Part shown: piece by piece, positions 53,673 through 62,682 of the stretch
Layout of the letters: the number at the start of each line of letters is the position of its first letter
How positions within the stretch are numbered: position 1 is the first letter of the stretch
Assembly (NCBI GenBank): GCA_029260795.1
Contig: JAJDCO010000007.1
Location: forward strand, 1-64,000
Origin: Planctomycetota bacterium
GTDB lineage: Bacteria; Planctomycetota; OFTM77
Length of the DNA stretch: 64,000 nt
Reading direction: 5' to 3'
The notes under the pieces: generated by a model
Seen by the model: only the letters and a program-made list of their open reading frames with translations
Told to the model about the DNA's origin: nothing
Databases searched by the model: none
Translations under genes and position numbers: made by a program

Positions 53673-56333
53673 ATGGCCCAGGAAATCACGGTCGAATCGC
53701 TGCTCGTTCACGCCGATTGGGTGCGCCAGGTCGCGCGCTCGCTCGTCATGGACGAGGACCGCGCCGAGGACGTCGTGCAGCAGACCTGGCTGGCGGCCCT
53801 CGAGCGTCCTCCGCGGCATGGCGCCAATCTGCGCGCCTGGTTGGGGCGAGTCGCGAGCAACGTGGCACGCGGCTTGGGCCGACAAGACACTCGCCGCCGC
53901 TGGCGAGAGGTCGAGCGGTCGCCCATCATTTCACCGGTCGAGTCGCCCGAGCAGCTCGTCCACCGCGCCTCGCTGCAGCGGCAGGTCGTCGACGCCGTCC
54001 TCGGTCTCCACGAGCCCTACCGAACCACCGTGCTGTACCGCTTCTTCAGTGAGCTCGAGCCGACCGAGATCGCTCGCCTCCAGGCGATGTCGGTCGAGAC
54101 GGTTCGGACACGACTGAAGCGGGGCTTGAAGATGCTGCGAGAGCGCCTCTCGGCGGAGCTGGCCGATCCGAGCCAGCGCCTCCTCGCGCTCCTGCCCTTG
54201 GTGGCGTCCGGACGCTTCCCGCGCCCCGTCACTCCCGGGTCCCACGCGGCCTCGCTCGCTCCGGCCACTAGTCCCGCCTTGTTCTTGGGAGCGCTTCTCA
54301 TGAGTCAGAAGATCGTACTGGGTCTCGTGGTCCTGTTGGTGGTCGGTGCTTCGATCGTCACGTGGCAGTGGACAGATAACGAAAGCCCGGCACCGGGGGA
54401 GGTGGTCGAGCCTGCATCCGGCGCCGCCGCGGCAACGCTCGGTGGCGTCGCCCAGCCGATCGAAGAGGTCGCTGACGCGTCGGCGGATCGGACGCCGGAG
54501 TCGGCACCCGAGGCTCCCGCCGATTCGACACCCAAGCCGGATCGTGGCTCCCAAGAAACGCTCCACGGTGGTGTCCTGAGCGGACGGGTGACCGACGCCT
54601 CGGGTCGCGCCGTCGCCGACGCCAAGGTCGTCGTGGGACATCCCGACAGCATTCCTCGCATCCCCGATTCACTGAGCCAGTTCTTGGGCCAAGCCTCTTC
54701 CCTGCTCGAAGACGATCGGAGTGATGGTCAGAGGCATTTCGAATCGCGAAGCGATGAGCGAGGCCGTTACGAGATCGCCGGCATCCCTCCGGGGCCGATG
54801 TGGACCGTGGCTGCCCTGCATCCCGAGCACGGGGTCGCTCTCTTGCCTGGCCAAGCCCTCGATCTCTCCGAGGGACCCCGGCAGCTCGACCTCCAGCTCC
54901 TGGGCGGCGTCCGATTCTCGGGCCGCGTCACCGATCCTTTTGGCACACCCTTGGCCGGCGTTTCGGTGGCCTTTTCGGGTGATGACGAAGGCCGCTACTC
55001 GGTCGGAAGCTATCGGATGACGGACGCCGAAGGACGCTACGAGACGGTGCCGCTTCCCTATCGGCGCTTCTACGTTCAAGTCGACCACCAGGGCTACTTC
55101 GACGCGGGCGAGTTCGTCGACGTGCCGGCCGGCGACTCGACCCGCGAGCTCGACTTCACGCTCGAGGCGGCACCCCTCCTCGAAGGAGCCATTCTCGATC
55201 AGTCGGGCAAGCGCGCGGGCCTGCGGTCACGGATCAGCGCCGCCGTCAGCCCCAGCCCGCCGGCGGTGGGGGATCGTCGACTGAAGCTCTTCGGCTCGAT
55301 GGAGCGTCCCGAGGATCAAGTGAAGTTCCTGGCGAGCTATCACATCGAGGGTCGCGTTCTCGTGGACGAGGATCGATTCGAGTATCAGCTCGAGCAGGAG
55401 GGCATCCGCTTCCTCTCGCTGTGGTGGGACGATCGATGGCTGGGCACGGCGGAGGTGCGTCGAGGCGAGGTCGAGGATCTCCGAATCGACGTCCGTGGAA
55501 TCCAAGCCGGGCCGCGACCGGGCTCGATCGCGGTCTGGGCCATCGATGTGCGCACGAAGCGACCCGTCGAGTCTTACGAGCTGTCCTTGCTGCGAGAGGA
55601 CGACGATGCCATCGGTCGTTATCAGCGTGTGCGGTTGAGCCCGTCGCAGCGGACGGTCAAGGACTCGAAAGGGCAGTGCCTGATCGAGGAGCTCCCGCCG
55701 GCGGTGTATCGGGTGGTGGTTCGCGCGCCCGGCCGAGCCGCGGCCTGGAGCGAAGGGTTGCTCGGGGCAGGCGAAGAGCTGACGATCGAGCTGCCCCTGG
55801 TCGAAGCCGTGGCGAGCGTCGCGGGGCGCGTGACCTCTCCCGACGGAGCACCCGTCATCTCGGCAGTGGTGTACCTCCTTCGCCCGGATGGCGAGCTCGC
55901 GCTGATGCTGGGGGACGCGCAGGCGAAGTCGAATGCCGACGGCGAGTTCTCCTTCACCGACTTGCCCGAGGGCGACTACGTCGTGGTGGCCCGATCGGGG
56001 AGCAAGAATGACGATCTGGCACCGGTCGCACGGAGCGTTTCGGCCCACCCTGATGCCCGCCTCGAGCTCGCCTTGGTGACTGGCATCCTGGTAGACCTCG
56101 ATCCCCAAGGTCCCGGTGGCCCGTATCAGTATCGACTCTTCGACGACGCGGGTTTTCCGGTGGTCGACGATGTTCGCGAAGGCACGCAACGATTCGGCAC
56201 GCCGCTGCAGGTCCGCGTCAGCCCAGGACATTACACCGCGGAGATCCTGAGCCCCGGCTATCGTTCCTCGAAGGTGCCCTTCGTCGCCGAGCCCGGCCTG
56301 TTGATCAAGGTCCCGATGGTCGAAGATCGTTGA
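53673..56333 (+). CDS. ECF-type sigma factor fused to membrane helix and carboxypeptidase-regulatory-like domains
   Basis: 886 residues from the ATG at 53673. Sigma region 2 is at 15-85 (DEDRAEDVVQQTWLAAL, RAWLGRVASNVARGLGR) and region 4 at about 105-158 (LHEPYRTTVLYRFFSELEP then TEIARLQAMSVETVRTRLKR). A cytoplasmic linker leads to one membrane helix at 213-231 (KIVLGLVVLLVVGASIVTW). The remaining 650 residues are a Pro/Ala-rich stretch and successive carboxypeptidase regulatory-like/Ig-type beta domains (GRVTDASGRAVADAKVVVG, GRVTDPFGTPLAGVSVAF, GRVTSPDGAPVISAVVYLL) that should face outside. The architecture implies a membrane-tethered sigma factor that could be released or switched by an outside signal. 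Planctomycete sigma factors with long C-terminal extensions are known; this combination links the two parts found as separate genes at 24790-27927. Confidence 0.88.
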   Translation: MAQEITVESLLVHADWVRQVARSLVMDEDRAEDVVQQTWLAALERPPRHGANLRAWLGRVASNVARGLGRQDTRRRWREVERSPIISPVESPEQLVHRASLQRQVVDAVLGLHEPYRTTVLYRFFSELEPTEIARLQAMSVETVRTRLKRGLKMLRERLSAELADPSQRLLALLPLVASGRFPRPVTPGSHAASLAPATSPALFLGALLMSQKIVLGLVVLLVVGASIVTWQWTDNESPAPGEVVEPASGAAAATLGGVAQPIEEVADASADRTPESAPEAPADSTPKPDRGSQETLHGGVLSGRVTDASGRAVADAKVVVGHPDSIPRIPDSLSQFLGQASSLLEDDRSDGQRHFESRSDERGRYEIAGIPPGPMWTVAALHPEHGVALLPGQALDLSEGPRQLDLQLLGGVRFSGRVTDPFGTPLAGVSVAFSGDDEGRYSVGSYRMTDAEGRYETVPLPYRRFYVQVDHQGYFDAGEFVDVPAGDSTRELDFTLEAAPLLEGAILDQSGKRAGLRSRISAAVSPSPPAVGDRRLKLFGSMERPEDQVKFLASYHIEGRVLVDEDRFEYQLEQEGIRFLSLWWDDRWLGTAEVRRGEVEDLRIDVRGIQAGPRPGSIAVWAIDVRTKRPVESYELSLLREDDDAIGRYQRVRLSPSQRTVKDSKGQCLIEELPPAVYRVVVRAPGRAAAWSEGLLGAGEELTIELPLVEAVASVAGRVTSPDGAPVISAVVYLLRPDGELALMLGDAQAKSNADGEFSFTDLPEGDYVVVARSGSKNDDLAPVARSVSAHPDARLELALVTGILVDLDPQGPGGPYQYRLFDDAGFPVVDDVREGTQRFGTPLQVRVSPGHYTAEILSPGYRSSKVPFVAEPGLLIKVPMVEDR

Positions 56334-56343
56334 TCGCGCGCGG

Positions 56344-57033
56344 TCAATCGATCTGCTGCTGCATCCACTCGGCGGCGACGGTGACCAGCTCGGAGCGCAC
56401 GTCGGACTCGCCGCGGCCGGTGCGCTTCAAAACTCCAAATGAGTGATCGGCGTCCGGGATCCAGTGGATGCTCGCGCGGTGACCGAGCCCGGTGACCGTC
56501 TGCTTCAAGAGCTCGGGGTCGGAGAGCGCGTCCCGGGTGCCGGCCAAGAACAGCATCGGAGCCGCGATGTCGGGCAGGTGCTTCGTGCGCGCCTTCTCAG
56601 GCTGCTTGGGTGGATGGAGAGGGTAACCGAAGAAGACGAGTCCTCGGCAGGGCTCGCCGTCGGCGACGAGCATCGACGCCATCCGTCCCCCGAGAGACTT
56701 CCCACCGAGGAAGAGGTGGGTGGGCTCGAGTCGCTCGTGCACCTTTTCGATGGCCGCACGAAAGGTCGCCATCAGCTTGAGAGGGCGGTCGGGTGCGTTT
56801 CGTCCCAGCTCTTTGTAGAGGAAGTTGAAGGTGACCGCGGCGCAGCCGGCGAGGGCGAGGCCCTCCCGCATGTCCCGCATGAACGGGTGATCCTGATCGG
56901 CTCCGGCACCATGCCCCAAGACGAGCGTCGGCTGCTCTCGGGGATCGAAGCTTTCCGGCAGCACGGCTCGGGCAGTGACGGTGCCGACTTCGGCGACCAC
57001 TTTCCATTGACGTCGAGCGAGCTGCGTCATCAT
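56344..57033 (-). CDS. Alpha/beta hydrolase of the KANL3/TEX30 (dienelactone hydrolase-like) group
   Basis: 229 residues; ATG at 57033 or the adjacent one at 57030. LVLGHGAGADQDHPFM is the oxyanion-strand region characteristic of the KANL3/TEX30 family, FLGGKSLGGRMAS carries the nucleophile serine, and LFLAGTRDALSDPE and WIPDADHSF supply the acid and histidine. There is no signal peptide, so it is cytoplasmic. Substrate unknown. Its start lies only about 20 bp after the T-run of the terminator of the upstream protease gene, so it needs its own promoter or read-through. It converges with the sigma-fusion gene, leaving 10 bp between stops. Confidence 0.85.
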   Translation of the reverse strand: MMTQLARRQWKVVAEVGTVTARAVLPESFDPREQPTLVLGHGAGADQDHPFMRDMREGLALAGCAAVTFNFLYKELGRNAPDRPLKLMATFRAAIEKVHERLEPTHLFLGGKSLGGRMASMLVADGEPCRGLVFFGYPLHPPKQPEKARTKHLPDIAAPMLFLAGTRDALSDPELLKQTVTGLGHRASIHWIPDADHSFGVLKRTGRGESDVRSELVTVAAEWMQQQID

Positions 57034-57052
57034 CGACCTCACGAGGCCGTGG

Positions 57053-57093
57053 CGAAAAAAAGCGAGGGCACGGCCGGTCGGCCGCGCCCTCGC
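57053..57093 (-). terminator. Rho-independent terminator of the 57123 protease gene
   Basis: On the minus strand GCGAGGGC and CGGCC arms pair with their mates across a 4-nt loop (57062-57093, one mismatch), then a run of T (aaaaaaa at about 57055-57061 on the plus strand). It lies 30 bp after the subtilase stop. Confidence 0.88.
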
Positions 57094-57122
57094 GAGAGTC
57101 GTCGGGGTCGCGGAGAGCGACC

Positions 57123-58934
57123 TTACTGGACCTTGAAGGTGAACTCGGCCTCCGAGATCAACGTCGAGGTGCCAGGCACGAAGAGCTTCGTCACGCCCTT
57201 GAGCGGAACGTTGAGCAATGCCGGGGGCACGGACGCCGCAACCGCGGTGGTCAGGTGGAACGGGTTCACGTCGTTGTTGAAGTTCGCACCGATCCCGATG
57301 TTCGGGATGTTGTACAGGGTCAAGAGCAGCGCGTCGGCAGCGTTGCGAACCTCGATCTTGACATCCGCGAACTGCTTCACACCCGAGTGATTGATCAGGG
57401 TGATGAAGTAGTTGTGCGTGCTGCCCTGCTGAGCGATGTACTGGCTCGTCACCATCGCCACCGACACGGTCGGCAGCTCGGAGATGATCTTGTTGTAGGC
57501 GCTCTGCAGGTTGATCCGACCATGACCGTAGGTGTTGTCTTCACCCGAGGCGCCGAGGTCGTCGGCGGTCTCGATGAGGATCTCCTTCACCCGGCGCGAG
57601 CTCAGGTTCGGGTTGACCTCACGAAGCAGCGTCACCGAGCCGGCCGCGTGCGGGCAGGCCATCGAGGTTCCGGAGATCGTGACGAAGCTACCGTTGTTCC
57701 AGGCCGAGCGCACGTTCTCACCCTGGGCACACACCTCGGGCTTGATCGTCGTACTGTCGCAGCCGGAAGGGCCACGCGACGAGAAGCTGGAGATGACGGT
57801 GCTGCCTGGCTGCAAGGAGCCGATCGCCAACGAGTCGACCACGGTGGTGATCCGGTCGGCAGGCGTCCGGAGCGTGATCGAGCCCGAGCCCTCGTTGCCC
57901 GCAGCGAAGATCACCGCGACACCGGCGGACTCACAACCGTTGATGACTTCCCAGAAGGTCGAGTCGCAGTGCGGCACGCCATGGTAGATCGGCGAGATGC
58001 CCCACGAGTTGCTCGAGCAGTCCGGAACGTCGTCGATCGTGGCCGGGTTGCCATCGGGATCAGCCGTCCACTGGAACGCTAGGATGGCGTCGGCGATCGT
58101 CTGAGGGATGCTGACACGGTCGATGACGCCGGCCGCGATGTACTTGGCCTCGTAGGCGACACCCGTGATGTTGCTGGCGTCCGATCCACAGATCGTGCCC
58201 ATCGTGTGGCTACCGTGGCCGCTGAAGTCGAAGGGGAAGGTCGTGTTCGTCACCGGATCGAACCAGGCTTCCGCCGGCGTGACGCCCGCGTCGTTGCCGC
58301 GCCAGCGCTGGAGCGCCGAGTGCGTGCCCAGGACACCGGTGTCGATGTTCGACACGAGGCGAGTCGAGCCCGTGAATCCGAGGTTCCACAGGAAGTCTGC
58401 CTTGATGTCGAGGAGGCCCGGCTCGATGGTCGGCGCCTGAGGCGACGGGCTCCCGAACTTGCCCTTGGGGGCCGGCACCGGCTTGTCGACCGGCTCGATC
58501 AACTCGAGAACGTAGCCACCGAAGTAGAGCTCCTCGATCGCCTCGTTCTGAGCCAGGGTCAAGATGCCTTCGCGGTCGATCTTCAAGAGCACCCCGTTGG
58601 TGATCCAGAGCGGACGAAAGTCCTCGACGTGGCCGGCATTGGCCAGACGACCGAGCTCATCGAGCAGGGCCGGCTGGGTCGTGTTCGCCTTGTCTTGCAG
58701 GGTGCGGACGACGATCTCGTGACGGGCACGGCGCGTCGCGTTCATCTTGTCGAGTCGAGCATCGAGATCGGCGAGATCGACTCGATCCGCCATCATCGCG
58801 ATGACCGGGATCATCTCGTTCGCAGAGCGTCGATTCATCTCCGCCTGGAGATTGGGTTCGATGTCCGAGGCCCACGTGCTCGGCGCGAGCACGATCAACA
58901 GGGCGAGGGCAGAGGGACACAAAGTCCTCAGCAT
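57123..58934 (-). CDS. Secreted subtilisin-like (S8) serine protease
   Basis: 603 residues; GGAGGAG lies six bases before the ATG at 58934. The signal peptide is LALLIVLAPSTWAS. A propeptide-like region (25-165) precedes the S8 domain with Asp198 (SNIDTGV), His240 (GHGSHTMG), oxyanion Asn347 (FAAGNEGSG) and Ser424 (SGTSMACPHAAG), all intact. The last 120 residues form a beta domain (TVSVAMVTSQYIAQQGSTHN onward) of unknown role. It should be secreted and self-processing. It is terminated by a strong hairpin and is divergent from the thioesterase gene. A second, more divergent subtilase is encoded at 59715-62252. Confidence 0.93.
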   Translation of the reverse strand: MLRTLCPSALALLIVLAPSTWASDIEPNLQAEMNRRSANEMIPVIAMMADRVDLADLDARLDKMNATRRARHEIVVRTLQDKANTTQPALLDELGRLANAGHVEDFRPLWITNGVLLKIDREGILTLAQNEAIEELYFGGYVLELIEPVDKPVPAPKGKFGSPSPQAPTIEPGLLDIKADFLWNLGFTGSTRLVSNIDTGVLGTHSALQRWRGNDAGVTPAEAWFDPVTNTTFPFDFSGHGSHTMGTICGSDASNITGVAYEAKYIAAGVIDRVSIPQTIADAILAFQWTADPDGNPATIDDVPDCSSNSWGISPIYHGVPHCDSTFWEVINGCESAGVAVIFAAGNEGSGSITLRTPADRITTVVDSLAIGSLQPGSTVISSFSSRGPSGCDSTTIKPEVCAQGENVRSAWNNGSFVTISGTSMACPHAAGSVTLLREVNPNLSSRRVKEILIETADDLGASGEDNTYGHGRINLQSAYNKIISELPTVSVAMVTSQYIAQQGSTHNYFITLINHSGVKQFADVKIEVRNAADALLLTLYNIPNIGIGANFNNDVNPFHLTTAVAASVPPALLNVPLKGVTKLFVPGTSTLISEAEFTFKVQ

Positions 58935-59309
58935 GTTCACTCCTCCACAGAAGGTCCTTCCGGCGGCGACCACGTTCGCCGAACCGGCCAGCCGCTCCGC
59001 GTCCCGAGTACGCGGCCTTCGGGACAGAGCGGACGACTGTCATACCGCTGGCTATCGCCAGCGTTCCCCCAGGATATGCTTTGTTCCGGCAATGGGAAGC
59101 GGCTCACTTCGGACGATTTCCGGCTCGGGGCGGGAACTCGAGGGGAGCCGCCGAGGAATCCGGTGGCGGGGCCGTGGCCAGGACGGACCCCGAAATCCGG
59201 CGACCGAGGCTCGCCGATCCTCGGGCCGAGCGCTAGGATTCCGGCTCGTCCTCCTGGCCCGACGGGTGCCCTTTTGGAGCGCCCCCCGAACGATTCACGA
59301 GCGGAAACC
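58935..59309. other. Divergent region between subtilase and thioesterase genes
   Basis: 375 bp that must hold both promoters. The only structure I see is a small hairpin (gctggc-tatc-gccagc at about 59049-59064). No convincing promoter pair, operator or gene is visible. Confidence 0.5.
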
Positions 59310-59711
59310 ATGCCCGTCCACGAGACCCTCTTCGCCGTGCGCTCCTACGAGCTCGACCTCTACCAGCACGTCAATCACGCGGTGTACGCGTCATGGCTCG
59401 AGGATGCCCGCAATCGGTTCCTGGCCACGAAGGGGAGGTCCTACCTCGACTACCCGCAGCGGCTCGGTCTGTGGGTCGTGGTGGTCTCGTCGCACCTCGA
59501 CTTTCGAGCCTCGGCGCGCGGTGGAGACGAGGTTCGTCTTCGGACGCGGGTGGAGCGCATCGGGGAGCGCAGCGTCACCTTCTCGCAGGTGATCGATCGG
59601 CTCCCCGAGGAGACTCGCCTCGTCGAGGGACGGGTGGTGATGGTCTTCACCGACGGACAACGCTCGGTGCCCGTCCCCGACGAGTTTCGAAAGGACTTCC
59701 CGGCGGCCTGA
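59310..59711 (+). CDS. Hotdog-fold acyl-CoA thioesterase
   Basis: 133 residues. The 4HBT thioesterase motif is near the N-terminus (YELDLYQHVNHAVYASWLEDAR, with catalytic Asp16 in the DLYQHVNH motif), followed by SSHLDFRASARGGDEV and the GRVVMVF strand. It is of the YbgC/FadM type and should hydrolyse acyl-CoA or acyl-ACP thioesters in the cytoplasm. It stands alone and its stop is 3 bp from the stop of the convergent subtilase gene. Substrate chain length cannot be read. Confidence 0.9.
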   Translation: MPVHETLFAVRSYELDLYQHVNHAVYASWLEDARNRFLATKGRSYLDYPQRLGLWVVVVSSHLDFRASARGGDEVRLRTRVERIGERSVTFSQVIDRLPEETRLVEGRVVMVFTDGQRSVPVPDEFRKDFPAA

Positions 59712-59714
59712 CCG

Positions 59715-62252
59715 CTACTGCTTCTCGAACGTCCAGACCTCGTCCGAGTCGAACACCGTCCAGGGCTCGCCCTGGCCCCAATACACACCGCGGGCTCGCC
59801 AATGGATGCGCAGACCGGGAGGCACCTGGCTCCACAGCGCGGTCGGCAGCTCGAAGCGCTGATCGATGATGATCAGATTGGCGTTCAGAAAGCTGTTCCA
59901 GATGAACGTCACGCCATCGAGGGAGAGCTCGACCGCGAACAGGTCGACGCCGCCGGTCGTGAACCAGCGGAGCTCGGGAGCTTCATCCATGACCGTCTCG
60001 TCGGCCGGGGCGAGCAAGCGGAAGGTCGGTCGCAGCTCGATCATGTCCGAGTCGCTGGCCGTGAACGACTCTCCGTAAGTGTTCGAGGTCAGCGACGTGC
60101 TCAGCGTGAAGTTGCCGACCGTGCTTCCGGCCCGGATCGACCAGATCTTGGTCTGGCTCGCACCGGGCTGGAGCGTGCCGGGTGACCAGATCGTCGGCTC
60201 GCCGAGTGAGATGAAGCCCACCGGCAGGCCCAGCGTCACGATCGGATTGAAGAGCGGGAGGTCGCCGGCGTTCGCCACCTGCACCGTGACATGGATCGTC
60301 GCGCTGACGTCGTCCTGCTCCGCCATGTCGATCTGGATCTGCGCGAGCGGGCCCGCCAAGGACTCCCAGCCTTCTTCGGTCGCGAGCGCGAAGGTCTCGC
60401 TGGCGGCGCCCTCGAAGGCGGTGCTCCAGGAGTAGACCTTTGCGATGCCCTGGAAGCTGGTCGGGGCACTGACCTGATGCACGTTGTCGTTGCTGTCGAG
60501 GTCGTAGTCTCGAAGCTGCTGCGTGTTGGCGTCGTACAGACGCAGATTCAGATCGGACAGCGCATGCCAGGTGTTCGGCGAGTCGTCGCCGTTGCTCCCG
60601 ACGCGTCGCTCCCACACGAGGGAGAGCTTGTCGCCGTTGCTCAAGGGGCCGCGGAAGAAGCGCACCGAGCCCGCCTGGTTGCGGGGATTGACTTGGCCCA
60701 TGAAGTAGTCGAGGCGGTGAAAGTAGGCGTTCTGCAAGTCGAGCGCGCCCCAGCCGTAGGTCTTGTTCCACTGGTCGCCGATGAGGGGCGCATCGTCGAG
60801 TGGCGTGTCCGTGCCGTTGTCCGACCACGTCTCGGCGGTGTTGATCAGGATCGCCTTCTGCGCCATCGGCGTGAGAACGCCCGACTCGACGAGCAGCAGG
60901 ATGCCGGAGGCGACATGGGGGGCCGCCATCGAGGTTCCCCAGGCCGACACGAAGTCCACGTCGCTCGCCCAACCCGAGTAGGTCGAGACGATGTCCAGCC
61001 CATCGTTGGTTTGCGGGCAACCAGGATCCGTCCCCGAACCCGGTGCGGACAGATCGGGCTTGCGGCGGCCCGAGGCGGTCGGGCCGCGGCTCGAGTCGGC
61101 ACTGATGAAGTCGTCGCTGCGACTGGTCGTGTTCTGATCGTTCATGTTGGCCACGACGAGGATGTTGTACGCCGGTCCTGGGTAGGTCAGGGACGTCGTC
61201 GTCGAGCTGCAGCCCCCATTGCCGACCGACTTCGTCACCATCGTGAAGAGGTCGTGGACGACCGCGTCGCAGAAGCGGGTCATGGGGCTGTCGTCGGCCG
61301 TGGCCGTTCCGTAGCCCCACGAATGGTTGATGACCTCGGGGACCTCGTCGCTTGAGGAGAGGAGACGGTCGAAGCTGGCCATCGAGGTGGAGGTGGAGCC
61401 GCCGAGGGCCGAGCAGATGGCGTCGAGGCCGTAGGCGCCGCCCCGAAACGTGCCGTCGGTGGAAGCGACGATTCCAGTGACATGGGTCCCGTGAAAGCCG
61501 GTGTCACCGACGATGTCGGTGAAGAACCGGTGGGACGACAAGGCTGGGTGGGTGGCGTCGACGCCCGTGTCCACCAGACCGAAGTCGTAAGCGCCGCCCG
61601 TCGAGCCGCCCGCCCAAAAGCTGCCCGCACCCGTCGTCGGCACGCTCGTGTCGCTCTCGGGAGTGCCGGCCGTGTCGAGGCCGATCGCCAGGATCTCCGG
61701 TGCGACGGCGAGCTCGGCCAAGGCGACCGAGGGCACCGTCGCGGCGACCACGTTCAGGACGAGGACGCGTTGGGTGACCTGGCCTCCTAGCCCGGCCAAG
61801 CGGCCTTCCAGGTCGTCCTGCAAAGGCGACACGATCTCCGAGACCTGCCAGAGGATCTCCTCGCGGAGGCGAGTCATCCAGTAGTCGATCTCGTCGTCGA
61901 TCTCGCGGCCTCTCTGGGCCTGATCGGCGGTCACAGCCTGGGCCCAGGCCTCTCCGGCAGCGGCTTCTTCGCTACGGGTCGCGAACGGTCCCACCGGGCG
62001 AGTGGCGAGCGCCAGCTCGCGCCGGGCTTCCGCGAGCACGCGAATCTGCTCACGCAGCTCGGGCACCGCGTCCCGTGCGATCCGTCCCGTCGGCTGCTCT
62101 CGATGAAACACGAGGATCGAGACCGTGTCCGACTGAGCGGCGGCCTCCCAGACCTCAGGATCGACCTCCACCTGGGCGGAGGCCTGCGACACGAGTCCCC
62201 AGACGAGCATCAGGACGAGCCCGATCTCGCGAATGCAATACGTCGATTTCAT
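59715..62252 (-). CDS. Large secreted subtilase (S8) with C-terminal beta domains
   Basis: 845 residues; the ATG at 62252 has GGGAG upstream and opens a signal peptide (EIGLVLMLVWGLVSQASA). Residues 27-200 form a long helical pro-region. The S8 domain has Asp228 (FGLVDTGVD), His254 (GFHGTHVTG), Asn345 (KSVGNGGCS, a variant of the AAGN motif) and Ser441 (WGTSMAAPHVAS). After residue 530 come a jelly-roll P-domain-like segment (VRFFRGPLSNGDKLSLVWER), a DUF11/CARDB-like domain (HVTVQVANAGDLPLFNPIV) and a final fibronectin-like domain. The protease is probably secreted and processed. It ends 3 bp from the convergent thioesterase gene. Confidence 0.92.
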   Translation of the reverse strand: MKSTYCIREIGLVLMLVWGLVSQASAQVEVDPEVWEAAAQSDTVSILVFHREQPTGRIARDAVPELREQIRVLAEARRELALATRPVGPFATRSEEAAAGEAWAQAVTADQAQRGREIDDEIDYWMTRLREEILWQVSEIVSPLQDDLEGRLAGLGGQVTQRVLVLNVVAATVPSVALAELAVAPEILAIGLDTAGTPESDTSVPTTGAGSFWAGGSTGGAYDFGLVDTGVDATHPALSSHRFFTDIVGDTGFHGTHVTGIVASTDGTFRGGAYGLDAICSALGGSTSTSMASFDRLLSSSDEVPEVINHSWGYGTATADDSPMTRFCDAVVHDLFTMVTKSVGNGGCSSTTTSLTYPGPAYNILVVANMNDQNTTSRSDDFISADSSRGPTASGRRKPDLSAPGSGTDPGCPQTNDGLDIVSTYSGWASDVDFVSAWGTSMAAPHVASGILLLVESGVLTPMAQKAILINTAETWSDNGTDTPLDDAPLIGDQWNKTYGWGALDLQNAYFHRLDYFMGQVNPRNQAGSVRFFRGPLSNGDKLSLVWERRVGSNGDDSPNTWHALSDLNLRLYDANTQQLRDYDLDSNDNVHQVSAPTSFQGIAKVYSWSTAFEGAASETFALATEEGWESLAGPLAQIQIDMAEQDDVSATIHVTVQVANAGDLPLFNPIVTLGLPVGFISLGEPTIWSPGTLQPGASQTKIWSIRAGSTVGNFTLSTSLTSNTYGESFTASDSDMIELRPTFRLLAPADETVMDEAPELRWFTTGGVDLFAVELSLDGVTFIWNSFLNANLIIIDQRFELPTALWSQVPPGLRIHWRARGVYWGQGEPWTVFDSDEVWTFEKQ

Positions 62253-62682
62253 GGTGCTCCCACTCTCCGCGGCGACGGCGGCTCGTTGACATCGAACCGG
62301 CTCGGCGACGCTTGCTCCCATCGAGTGTGCGAGGAGCATACCCCACGATTCGAGAAGTCAAATGACCCCGGGCTCCACGAGAGGCCCGAGTCGTATCTCA
62401 ACCGGATGGCCGCCGGGAGGTTGCGACCTTGAGTTGTTTTTATATTTTGCGCTGCAACGACTTAGGTCGTTTTGGCTGTGCCGGATCGGGCCTTGAAACA
62501 GGATGAGAGCTCTCGGTCGCGCGCCTCGCTCGCGGCGATTCCGACGGCGCCGAAGGCCTCGAGGATCTTGTGGCGTGCGTCCGCGGGAAGAGCCCCCTCA
62601 GACCGTCGTTGACCGGGCCCCGACGGTGTGGTAGTCATTTCGCCTTTGCCAGCCTGGATCTTACGTCGATCGAGCACGCAGG
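62253..62682. other. Divergent gap before the GlmU-like gene
   Basis: 430 bp. An A/T-rich island (ttgtttttatattttgc, about 62434-62450) and a small hairpin aacgac-ttag-gtcgtt at 62456-62471 followed by two T lie in the middle and may belong to a promoter or leader. A 58-71 codon reading frame on the minus strand (62462-62677) has no Shine-Dalgarno site or recognisable sequence and is not called a gene. Confidence 0.45.

Noticed and set aside
62462..62677. Small minus-strand frame of 58-71 codons before the GlmU-like gene
   Set aside because: No Shine-Dalgarno site, no signal or motif, and it overlaps the likely promoter region of the next gene.
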